DNA from: Betaproteobacteria bacterium
GTDB taxonomy: Bacteria; Pseudomonadota; Gammaproteobacteria; Burkholderiales; Thiobacillaceae
DNA length: 8,444 nt
Assembly (NCBI GenBank): GCA_020049245.1
Contig: JAIFLB010000076.1
Span: forward strand, 1-8,444
Direction of reading: 5' to 3'
A program made the translations under genes and the position numbers. Below the pieces are notes generated by a model. The model made no database searches and was not told where the DNA came from. It saw only the letters and a list, made by a program, of their open reading frames with translations. Positions 1-5,611 of this stretch are shown here, in pieces (position 1 is the first letter of the stretch; the number at the start of each line of letters is the position of its first letter).

Positions 1-614
1 GACGGCGCGAAGGTCTGCACCACGCCCTGGCTGACCAGCACCACGGCCAGGATCAGCGACAGCGGCAGCAGGATGTACAGCGTTGAACGCACCAGATCGA
101 CCCAGAAATTGCCGATGCTCTGCTTCTCGCGCTGCGTGAAGCCGCGCACAACGGCGACCAGCACGGCCATGCCGCTGGCGGCGGAAACGAAGTTCTGCAC
201 ATTGAGGCCGACCATCTGGGTCAGGTAACTCATCGTCGTCTCGCCGCCGTAGCCCTGCCAGTTGGTGTTGGTGGCGAAACTGATCGCCGTATTGAAGGCG
301 GAATCCGGCGTGACGTTGGCCAAGCCCTGCGGATTCAGCGGCAGCCAGAGTTGCAGCCGCTGCAAGGCATAAACCACCAGCAGCCCGAGCAGATTAAAGA
401 TCAGAAAGGCCAGCGCGTAACGCAGCCAGGGCATGCTTTCCTCCGGCTTGATGCCGGCCAGCCGGTACAACCCGTTTTCCAGTGGTCGCAGCCAACGCAC
501 ATAAACCGGCAGATCGCTGGCATAGACGCGCGCCATGTACAGACCCAGCGGCCAGGCCAGGAGTAGCAGCGCGGCCAGATACAGGCCGATTTGCAGATAG
601 CCGTTCGCGGTCAT
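1..614 (-). CDS. kdpA: Potassium-transporting P-type ATPase subunit A (KdpA), N-terminal part
   Basis: KdpA is the potassium-selective, channel-like inner-membrane subunit of the KdpFABC pump, which takes up potassium at low external concentration using ATP hydrolysed by KdpB. The visible 204 residues start MTANGYLQIG and run off the left edge, so about a third of a protein of usually 550-600 residues is present. Hydrophobic segments lie at about residues 6-28, 63-84 and 175-197. The first selectivity-filter region is visible as NTNWQGYGGE (116-125), followed by MVGLNVQNFVSAASG (134-148), both typical of KdpA. The start ATG overlaps the kdpF stop as ATGA, which implies translational coupling, and GGAG lies 8 bases upstream of it inside kdpF. 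Identification is very secure; activity cannot be judged from a fragment. Confidence 0.97.
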   Translation of the reverse strand, partial: MTANGYLQIGLYLAALLLLAWPLGLYMARVYASDLPVYVRWLRPLENGLYRLAGIKPEESMPWLRYALAFLIFNLLGLLVVYALQRLQLWLPLNPQGLANVTPDSAFNTAISFATNTNWQGYGGETTMSYLTQMVGLNVQNFVSAASGMAVLVAVVRGFTQREKQSIGNFWVDLVRSTLYILLPLSLILAVVLVSQGVVQTFAP

Positions 615-703
615 GAGAATTTCTCCGGCCAGAACAGCGCGACGATCAGGTAGACGAACACCCCGACCGCCGCCAATAAGGCAATCAAATAGAGCGCGTT
701 CAT
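611..703 (-). CDS. kdpF: Potassium-transporting ATPase small subunit KdpF
   Basis: This encodes a 30-residue single-span membrane peptide, MNALYLIALLAAVG then VFVYLIVALFWPEKFS. KdpF is a small lipid-like stabiliser of the KdpFABC complex that packs against KdpA in the inner membrane. One hydrophobic helix (about residues 3-24) ends in the family's characteristic ALFxPEKF tail. Its length matches the usual 25-30 residues. A GGAGG Shine-Dalgarno sequence (711-715) sits 7 bases before the ATG, inside the 3' end of the preceding small frame, and the stop overlaps the kdpA start. Position directly before kdpA supports the assignment independently of the weak sequence signal of such a short protein. 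Confidence 0.92.
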   Translation of the reverse strand: MNALYLIALLAAVGVFVYLIVALFWPEKFS

Positions 704-704
704 G

Positions 705-794
705 TCAGCGCCTCCGTAATTTGTCGAAAGCCACTGCCAGCGCGGCGGTGATGCCGAAGAAAGTCAGTGCGGCGAAGAGATAGATCAGGTCCAT
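705..794 (-). CDS. 29-residue membrane peptide leading the kdp operon
   Basis: This short frame encodes MDLIYLFAALTFFGITAALA then VAFDKLRRR. It has one hydrophobic segment (about residues 3-22) and a basic tail (KLRRR), so it should insert as a single-span inner-membrane peptide with a cytoplasmic C-terminus. AGGAG (800-804) lies 5 bases before the ATG, a better-placed ribosome binding site than most in this window. The stop is one base before the kdpF ATG, and the kdpF ribosome binding site lies within this frame, so translation of the two is probably coupled. I recall similar short frames before kdpF in other proteobacteria, usually left unnamed, but cannot check here. It could be an extra accessory subunit, a KdpF-like duplicate or a leader peptide. 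The function is unknown. Confidence 0.7.
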   Translation of the reverse strand: MDLIYLFAALTFFGITAALAVAFDKLRRR

Positions 795-845
795 GACATC
801 TCCTGGTAATGCGTAAAGGTATGCACTGAACTCTAGGAGGTTTCA

Positions 846-860
846 GGTCAAGAAATGACC
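846..860. promoter_or_regulatory. Inverted repeat GGTCA-N5-TGACC upstream of the kdp operon
   Basis: A perfect 5-base inverted repeat with a 5-base spacer (GGTCAAGAAATGACC) lies about 52 bases upstream of the first kdp-operon start codon, in the 149-base gap between kdp and the convergent-in-direction upstream gene. Its position would suit an operator or regulator site. It does not resemble the AT-rich direct-repeat KdpE site known from Escherichia coli, and a repeat of this size can occur by chance. No convincing -35/-10 pair could be assigned nearby. Confidence 0.25.
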
Positions 861-943
861 AAGACATGAACTTCCGATATTAAGAAAGCATCAAGTCGGG
901 ACACGCTGACTGGTTTAGCAGGGAACCAGCCCCGGTGAAACAG

Positions 944-1603
944 CTACTCAGGTGTTGCGGAAAACCGGATGCGGGTCCGCAGTTCGCCTTCAAATATTGC
1001 ATCGAAAGCGACTTCATTTGCCTGTCTGGTCAATGCGAAGCCGGGCTGGACTTTCGGGTTGATGTCTACGAATCGCAACTCAGGCATGTCCCAGCGGACC
1101 CGCATGCTGACCTGCATCGGGTAATAACCATCGAGAAAACGCCGCATGTAAGGGCCATTCGAGAGCACGAAGGTATTGCCGCCCTCGGCCGCAAGCGCCT
1201 GCGTTTCCGCGCTGATGCAGATCAATGCATTGCGCGCTACCTGATCCATCTGAACGCTGTTTTCGTGCACCCAGCTGCGGCCAATATTTTCACTGCGTGA
1301 AATGGCCAGGTTGCGAATTCGATCCCGGCTGTAGACGATTTGCATGCTGGGCACCGGATCAAGATGCTGATGGCATTGCTCCAACTTGGCCCAACCGCTG
1401 AGCAGGCTTTCAGCGTTGAGCGAAATCTGGTTTTGATGGTGGTGCACCGGCGTTGCCGGCGGCGCCGACAAAAACCGCAGTTCACCTTCGTTGACCTCGC
1501 TGACGCCCTTGAAGAACATTTCTTCTTCCGTCATGGCGGCCCATGCCAGGCAGGGCAGCAACCCGACCAGGCAGAAGAATTTACTCCGGCGCGGGCAAAA
1601 CAC
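944..1603 (-). CDS. Exported protein of unknown function
   Basis: I do not recognise this 219-residue protein. The start chosen is GTG at 1603, because it gives a clean signal peptide (MFCPRRSKFF, then CLVGLLPCLAWA, probable cleavage after residue 22) and has GGAG 6 bases upstream; the ATG at 1723 would place 40 extra non-signal-like residues in front. The mature part has an HHHQNQI segment (54-60), two cysteines (77 and 129) that could form a disulfide, and a C-terminal half rich in aromatic and Arg residues (WDMPELRFVDINPK, 171-184) that looks beta-rich. It is probably periplasmic. The start overlaps the end of the NlpC/P60 peptidase gene by 23 bases, so the two are likely co-translated and may act together in the envelope. 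The coding frame is well supported; the function is open. Confidence 0.75.
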   Translation of the reverse strand: MFCPRRSKFFCLVGLLPCLAWAAMTEEEMFFKGVSEVNEGELRFLSAPPATPVHHHQNQISLNAESLLSGWAKLEQCHQHLDPVPSMQIVYSRDRIRNLAISRSENIGRSWVHENSVQMDQVARNALICISAETQALAAEGGNTFVLSNGPYMRRFLDGYYPMQVSMRVRWDMPELRFVDINPKVQPGFALTRQANEVAFDAIFEGELRTRIRFSATPE

Positions 1604-2072
1604 GACGTGCTCCGTCGAATCGATTCGCCCAGTACTTTTCGCCAATGCGAGAAACTGTGACTTCTTTTGTGCGGCTGCTGCTTGCGTGCACGAAAGTGCC
1701 GTCACCGGCATAAATGCCGACATGGGAATTCGGTTTCTTGCGCGTGTTGAAGAACACCAGATCGCCGGGTTTGAGTTCGGCTTGCGTGACGACTTCGCCT
1801 AACTGACTCATTTCTGCGGCGCTGCGCGGCAGGCTGATATCGGCCGATTCCTTGTAAACATGTTTGACGAAGCCGCTGCAATCAAGACCCTTTGCGGGGG
1901 TGTTGCCGCCGAATTTATAGGGCGTGCCGATCAAGCTGAGCGCTTTCAAAATCGGTAATGTCTTGGCCTTGACGCCTTCGGCAATCGTTTGATCTGCGGT
2001 TTCCTCAGCAACTGCCGGACCATTGAGAGCCAGCGTGGCAAGCAGGGAAACGACGAGAGAAAGGAATCGCAT
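1581..2072 (-). CDS. Exported NlpC/P60-family peptidoglycan endopeptidase
   Basis: NlpC/P60 enzymes are papain-like cysteine peptidases that cut peptide stems of peptidoglycan, typically the D-glutamyl-diaminopimelate bond. The 163-residue protein begins MRFLSLVVSLLATLALNGPA and has a signal peptide with likely cleavage after AVA (residue 22), so it acts in the periplasm or at the outer membrane; there is no lipobox cysteine. The domain covers about residues 40-158: the Cys65 nucleophile lies in LDCSGFV, His117 in NSHVGIY and a third polar residue, His129, in FVHASS, so the triad looks complete. PGDLVFF (102-108) is also typical. The ATG at 2072 is preferred over the TTG at 2114 because it starts the signal peptide directly, although no Shine-Dalgarno sequence precedes it. 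It is a single-domain Spr/MepS-like type; the exact bond cut is inferred from the family. Confidence 0.93.
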   Translation of the reverse strand: MRFLSLVVSLLATLALNGPAVAEETADQTIAEGVKAKTLPILKALSLIGTPYKFGGNTPAKGLDCSGFVKHVYKESADISLPRSAAEMSQLGEVVTQAELKPGDLVFFNTRKKPNSHVGIYAGDGTFVHASSSRTKEVTVSRIGEKYWANRFDGARRVLPAPE

Positions 2073-2077
2073 GAGTA

Positions 2078-2095
2078 AAATTTGTCGAGAAATTT
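2078..2095. promoter_or_regulatory. 18-base near-palindrome just before the NlpC/P60 start
   Basis: AAATTT-GTCGAG-AAATTT is palindromic at 16 of 18 positions, centred on TCGA. It sits 6-23 bases upstream of the peptidase ATG on the minus strand, exactly where a ribosome binding site would be expected and none is seen. It could be a repressor operator or an RNA structure over the translation start. This is an inference from symmetry and position only. Confidence 0.3.
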
Positions 2096-2150
2096 GACAC
2101 AAGAGTGCGAGCAATTAAGCCATCAGGAGGCGATTTAGTCGATAGCTTTG

Positions 2151-2163
2151 GCTACTATGTAGC
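2151..2163. promoter_or_regulatory. Small inverted repeat in the divergent intergenic region
   Basis: GCTAC-TAT-GTAGC is a perfect 5-base inverted repeat lying 37 bases before the phasin-like start codon, in the 127-base region between two divergent genes. It contains TACTAT (2153-2158), which matches four of six positions of a sigma70 -10 box for the plus-strand gene, but I see no good -35 at the right distance. It may be an operator overlapping a promoter, or chance. Confidence 0.25.
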
Positions 2164-2185
2164 AAGTTGAATTAACAAACCACTT

Positions 2186-2193
2186 TAAGGAGG
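2186..2193 (+). promoter_or_regulatory. Strong ribosome binding site of the phasin-like gene
   Basis: TAAGGAGG is a full match to the anti-Shine-Dalgarno sequence, with a 6-base spacer to the ATG at 2200. It decides the start in favour of 2200 over the in-frame ATG at 2212, and suggests that this is the most efficiently translated gene of the window. Confidence 0.85.
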
Positions 2194-2199
2194 CTGGCT

Positions 2200-2883
2200 A
2201 TGTACTATGAAATGAATGAACAAGTTGCTTCTGACGTTCAGGCTGCAGCCACTGTGGATGAAGGCTTGCGTGAACGGGTTCGCGCTTTGGTCATGCGCGC
2301 GCTGGTCGATCGCCAGACGGATGCGGAAGCGGTTAAGAGCGTATTGCGTTCGGCGCTGGCGGGTATTGACGGCGGTCTGGCGCAACGTGGAGAAGCGGCA
2401 GGGGAGGCGGTGCGCGAAGCGGTGAAAGGGATGGATGAAGCGGTCGCGCGCTCGGTGTATGCCATGCAGATGGCGCTGGATGAAGCTTGGGAGCAGGGGC
2501 GCGAATTTGCCGACACGGATGCCAAGGAAGCCATCGACTCGGTGCAAGCGCTGGAGGACGACCTGCTTGTCACGTTGAAGAATGCTGCAGATGACGCCAA
2601 AGGTTGGATGAAGGTCGAGTTCACTGATCTGGCCACGCATCTGGCGCGCACAGGGACGGATACCGGCGCTCAGGTGCGAGATGTCATGCAGCGTTTCAAC
2701 AACCGTCTGGCCAGTGTGGTGAAGGGCAGTGGCGCCGATGTGAAGTCTGCCGCCAGCGTCTCGCGGTCGCGCTTGAGCGAAATGACCTCGGGTATCTTGC
2801 GCGGTCTGGCGGATGCCCTGGATGCCCACACTGGCAAGGCCGATTCCAGCCCGGCCAAGGCTAGTGATAAAACCAACGATTAA
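2200..2883 (+). CDS. Ala-rich all-helical, phasin-like protein (possibly DUF6781 family)
   Basis: This 227-residue soluble protein has no cysteine and only one proline (residue 218), and its composition (Ala, Asp, Glu, Arg, Val) predicts long amphipathic helices over almost its whole length. There is no signal peptide or membrane segment. The tail from about residue 211 (KADSSPAKASDKTND) is low-complexity. It looks like phasins and related granule- or lipid-associated proteins; I tentatively connect it with the uncharacterised betaproteobacterial family DUF6781, but cannot confirm this. The strong ribosome binding site suggests high expression, as usual for structural coat proteins. The next gene, an ABC1/UbiB-type kinase-like protein, starts 33 bases downstream, so they probably share a transcript. 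The function is not established. The stop-codon region is triplicated (see the repeat at 2873). Confidence 0.88.
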   Translation: MYYEMNEQVASDVQAAATVDEGLRERVRALVMRALVDRQTDAEAVKSVLRSALAGIDGGLAQRGEAAGEAVREAVKGMDEAVARSVYAMQMALDEAWEQGREFADTDAKEAIDSVQALEDDLLVTLKNAADDAKGWMKVEFTDLATHLARTGTDTGAQVRDVMQRFNNRLASVVKGSGADVKSAASVSRSRLSEMTSGILRGLADALDAHTGKADSSPAKASDKTND

Positions 2884-2908
2884 TCCAACGACTAAGCCAA
2901 CGACTAAG
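2873..2908 (+). repeat. Three tandem 12-base units spanning a stop codon
   Basis: Three consecutive copies read CCAACGATTAAT, CCAACGACTAAG and CCAACGACTAAG. Because the unit is a multiple of three, each copy carries an in-frame Asn-Asp-TAA, giving three successive in-frame stop codons (2881, 2893 and 2905) for the phasin-like gene. The repeat fills almost all of the gap to the kinase start. It looks like a recent slippage expansion, since copies two and three are identical and copy one differs at two positions. Confidence 0.9.
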
Positions 2909-2916
2909 CTCAAGGC

Positions 2917-4596
2917 ATGCTGCGAGAAACCCTTTCCATGGTGCGCGATCTGCCGCGCCTGCATGAAATCACGTCGGTTCTGATCCGCTATGGCTGGGGC
3001 GATTTCGTGCGCCTGTTGGGTATTGCCAATCTGCTTGAACGCGCTGGCCGCTTGCTGCACTGGAAAACGACAAACGAGATAACCCAGCTTGATCTGCCGG
3101 TTCGTATCCGGCTTGCGCTGACCGAACTCGGACCCAGTTTCGTCAAGCTGGGCCAGATTCTGGCAACACGGGTCGACGTGTTCCCGGCATCCTGGATAGT
3201 CGAGTTCGAGAAATTGCACAGCAATGTGCCGCCGGTGCCGTTCGAACTGTTGCAGGGCGAGCTTGAGCGGGGGTTGGGCGACTCGGTGGACAACGTGTTC
3301 TTGGCTTTCGATCGCGAGCCGTTTGCTGCTGCGTCGATCGCGCAGGTACATCGTGCCCGCCTGCCGGATGGCGTCGCGGTAGTAGTGAAGATTCGACGGC
3401 CGGATATTCATGCCAAGATCGATGCCGATCTGCGCATCCTGACCCATCTGGCGCGCCTGATGGAATTGGAAATGCCGGACATGCGGCGTTACCGGGTGGT
3501 GCAGATTGTTAGCCAGTTGCAACGTTCCTTGCTGCGCGAACTCGATCTGGCGAAAGAAGCGCGCAATCTGGAAGCTTTCGCCAAGAACTTCGAAAACGAT
3601 ACCAGCGTTCACATTCCACGCGTTTATTGGGAATACTGCAGCGAGACGGTGAACGTGCAGGAAGAATTGATCGGTATTCCGGGATCGCAAATTGCCCGCG
3701 CCGAGGCGGAAGGGTTCGATCTCAAGCTGCTCGCTGAACGCGGGGGGAATGCGGTACTGAAAATGATCCTGCTGGATGGTTATTTCCATGCGGATCCGCA
3801 TCCCGGCAACGTCATTTACCTGCCTGGCAATGTGATCGGCCTGATCGATTTCGGCATGGTTGGCCGGGTTACCGACAGCCGCCGCGAACAGCTGATTGAT
3901 TTTCTGCAGGCGCTGATTCAGAAAAATGAATCCGGTATGTTGAACGTTCTGACCGCCTGGGCTGGCGATGTCGAAATCGATGAAGAGCGTCTTGCTTACG
4001 ATATCTCGGAATTGATTTTCGGCTATGACAATCTGGGTCTGAAGGATATTCACCTCGGCGCCTTGCTGAACGAAGTCACCGCCTTGATGCGCGACAACCA
4101 ACTCACCCTGCCGCCTGATCTGACCTTGCTGTTCAAAGCGCTGATCACGCTGGAAGGCCTCGGCCATCAACTTGATCCGGATTTCCACATGGTCGATCAG
4201 CTAACGCCGTTTGTCAGTCAGGTTCTGGAGGCGCGTTATTCGCCAAAGGCGCTGGCCAAGCGGGCCAAAAATGGCGTGAGCGAGATGGCGGAGATTTTTT
4301 TTGGACTGCCGCGCGATATTGCAAGATTGTTTCGGCGTGCGCGCAGTGGCCGCCTGCGGATCGATCTTGACCTGAAACGTCTCGACCATTTTGGCCAGCA
4401 ACTCAACAGCGCCGCCAACCGACTCACCATGGGTGTGCTGACGGCGTCGCTGGTGGTCGGCTCCAGCATCATCATGACTGTTGAAGGCGGGCCGGAATTG
4501 TTCGGGTTGCCGTTCTTCGGCCTGCTCGGTTTTATCGTCGCCTTTTTCAATAGCGTCTGGATTGTTCTCTCGATCTGGCGCTCGGGCAAAGTATGA
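2917..4596 (+). CDS. AarF/ABC1/UbiB-family atypical kinase-like membrane protein
   Basis: Members of this family are atypical protein-kinase-like ATPases; UbiB supports aerobic ubiquinone biosynthesis, while paralogs have unclear roles. The 559 residues show the family order: the KxGQ motif (KLGQ, 77-80) in the N-terminal extension, the Ala-rich loop AAAS (137-140), Lys158 in VVVKI, the ExD motif (E208, D210), HADPHPGN (291-298) as the catalytic loop and DFG (311-313) for metal binding. Two C-terminal hydrophobic spans (about 505-522 and 530-553) should anchor it in the inner membrane. Escherichia coli UbiB has HADMHPGN and DCG instead, and the usual ubiE and ubiJ neighbours are absent, so this is more likely a paralog than UbiB itself; I therefore give no symbol. 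The ATG at 2917 has only a weak AAGG before it; the ATG at 2938 is an alternative. A run of eight T (4295-4302) lies in frame and does not disrupt the gene. Confidence 0.93.
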   Translation: MLRETLSMVRDLPRLHEITSVLIRYGWGDFVRLLGIANLLERAGRLLHWKTTNEITQLDLPVRIRLALTELGPSFVKLGQILATRVDVFPASWIVEFEKLHSNVPPVPFELLQGELERGLGDSVDNVFLAFDREPFAAASIAQVHRARLPDGVAVVVKIRRPDIHAKIDADLRILTHLARLMELEMPDMRRYRVVQIVSQLQRSLLRELDLAKEARNLEAFAKNFENDTSVHIPRVYWEYCSETVNVQEELIGIPGSQIARAEAEGFDLKLLAERGGNAVLKMILLDGYFHADPHPGNVIYLPGNVIGLIDFGMVGRVTDSRREQLIDFLQALIQKNESGMLNVLTAWAGDVEIDEERLAYDISELIFGYDNLGLKDIHLGALLNEVTALMRDNQLTLPPDLTLLFKALITLEGLGHQLDPDFHMVDQLTPFVSQVLEARYSPKALAKRAKNGVSEMAEIFFGLPRDIARLFRRARSGRLRIDLDLKRLDHFGQQLNSAANRLTMGVLTASLVVGSSIIMTVEGGPELFGLPFFGLLGFIVAFFNSVWIVLSIWRSGKV

Positions 4597-4610
4597 AAGC
4601 GATTCGGGAA

Positions 4611-4639
4611 TTGAAGTTATCTCCCACCTGGCCGATAAG
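4611..4639 (+). promoter_or_regulatory. Possible sigma70 promoter for the carbonic anhydrase gene
   Basis: TTGAAG (4611-4616) and GATAAG (4634-4639) are separated by 17 bases, each matching four of six consensus positions. The pair begins 14 bases after the kinase stop codon and ends about 42 bases before the carbonic anhydrase ATG. No terminator is visible between the two genes, so read-through from the upstream genes is equally possible. Confidence 0.35.
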
Positions 4640-4681
4640 CGGCGGAATCGGGTTAAACTTTTCGCTCTCTGGGGGCAATGA

Positions 4682-5494
4682 ATGAAACGTTCCATCTTGT
4701 GGGGTCTCTTCGCGTTTTTCCTTTCTGCTTCGACGCATGCCGCCGAATTCTTGGTCATGAGCGACGCGGAAAAGGAGGTGATCCGCGCGATCGTCAGGGA
4801 AACGCTGCGTGAATATGCTGCCGCATTGAACGACAAGCAGCAGGCGACCAGCAATTCGAAGGAAATTCTGAGAGAAATCGTGCAGAGCAACCGCAATTTC
4901 ATGCAGAAGAACAAGCCAGCTTACTTCGCACATTTTGCCGATGGCCAGCACCCACGCGCGACGGTCGTCACCTGCTCGGATTCACGCGTGCAGTCGCATG
5001 CGCTGGACGCGACCCCCGATGGCGACCTGTTCATGGTGCGCAATATCGGCAATCAGATCAGTACCGCCGAAGGCTCGGTGGAATACGGCGTGCATCATCT
5101 GCATACGCCCTTGCTGCTTATCGTCGGCCATGTCGCATGCGGTGCGATTGCGGCGGCGGCGGGTGATTACAGCAAGGAGTCCAATAGCATCAAGCGCGAG
5201 CTGGATACGATCCAGATTCCCAAGGGCGACGCCGGTCTGAGCAGCATCAGGCTCAACGTCAATAATCAGGTGCGCCAGGCGATGAACATGTTCGATCAGC
5301 ACATCATCAGCGGCCAGCTGACGGTGATCGGTGCGGTGTATGACTTCAAGAATGAATTGAACCAGGGATTGGGCAAGCTCAATATCATCAACGTCAATGG
5401 CGAAACCAATGCCGCGAAAATCGCCAGGCTTGATCTGATGCGCGGACTTGATGCGCCGCTCGCCAAAGGTGGCCGCGCCAAGTCGGATCATTAG
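4682..5494 (+). CDS. Beta-class carbonic anhydrase with signal peptide
   Basis: Carbonic anhydrase interconverts carbon dioxide and bicarbonate at a zinc centre. In this 270-residue protein the beta-class signature is complete: Cys98, Asp100 and Arg102 in CSDSR, and His150 and Cys153 in GHVACGA, giving the Cys-His-Cys zinc ligands and the Asp-Arg dyad. The catalytic domain covers about residues 60-255. The N-terminus MKRSILWGLFAFFLSASTHA is a good Sec signal peptide with cleavage after residue 20, so the enzyme is probably periplasmic, unlike the cytoplasmic beta enzymes of most bacteria. A charged helical stretch (about 27-70) precedes the core. The ATG at 4682 follows GGGGGC by 5 bases; the ATG at 4678 is out of frame. 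Neighbouring genes give no hint of a carboxysome or bicarbonate transporter, so the physiological partner is unknown. Confidence 0.95.
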   Translation: MKRSILWGLFAFFLSASTHAAEFLVMSDAEKEVIRAIVRETLREYAAALNDKQQATSNSKEILREIVQSNRNFMQKNKPAYFAHFADGQHPRATVVTCSDSRVQSHALDATPDGDLFMVRNIGNQISTAEGSVEYGVHHLHTPLLLIVGHVACGAIAAAAGDYSKESNSIKRELDTIQIPKGDAGLSSIRLNVNNQVRQAMNMFDQHIISGQLTVIGAVYDFKNELNQGLGKLNIINVNGETNAAKIARLDLMRGLDAPLAKGGRAKSDH

Positions 5495-5611
5495 GCAGCA
5501 ATCCAGGCTTAAACGGCGGTCTGCATCTCTGTCGTGCGCTTCTGCGGACGAAGAATTGCATCACTGCTGAATTAGCTGCTTTCACTTGTAACCAGATAGG
5601 ACTTTTTACCC
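5495..5611. other. Gap before serC without a clear signal
   Basis: This 117-base gap separates carbonic anhydrase from serC. I see no intrinsic terminator and no acceptable -35/-10 pair; TTGCAT at 5556 lacks a partner at 16-18 bases. The only likely site is AGGA (5598-5601), 10 bases before the serC ATG, a somewhat distant ribosome binding site. Confidence 0.5.

Noticed and set aside
910..929. Hairpin CTGGTT/AACCAG with an 8-base loop after the unknown exported gene
   Set aside because: The stem is only six bases and no T run follows on the minus strand, so it is not a convincing terminator.
1604..1723. Longer form of the unknown exported protein starting at ATG 1723
   Set aside because: The extra 40 residues lie antisense-free but inside the peptidase coding region in another frame, and would bury the signal peptide. 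GTG at 1603 has a spaced GGAG and puts the signal peptide at the N-terminus.
2094..2099. TTGACA as a -35 box for the phasin-like gene
   Set aside because: It matches the consensus fully, but no acceptable -10 box lies 16-18 bases downstream on the plus strand, and it overlaps the near-palindrome on the other gene's leader.
2185..4188. Long open frame (667 codons) on the minus strand
   Set aside because: It lies antisense to the phasin-like and ABC1 kinase genes, both with clear family motifs or a strong ribosome binding site. Its translation is rich in Gln, His and Arg without domains, as expected from the opposite strand of a GC-rich gene.
4295..4302. Run of eight T in the kinase gene as a frameshift or slippage site
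   Set aside because: The frame continues with family-like sequence and both C-terminal membrane spans, so the gene reads through normally; there is no sign of a programmed product.
4201..4951. Minus-strand open frames across the end of the kinase gene and the start of carbonic anhydrase
   Set aside because: They overlap two well-identified genes, have biased composition and lack convincing start signals.
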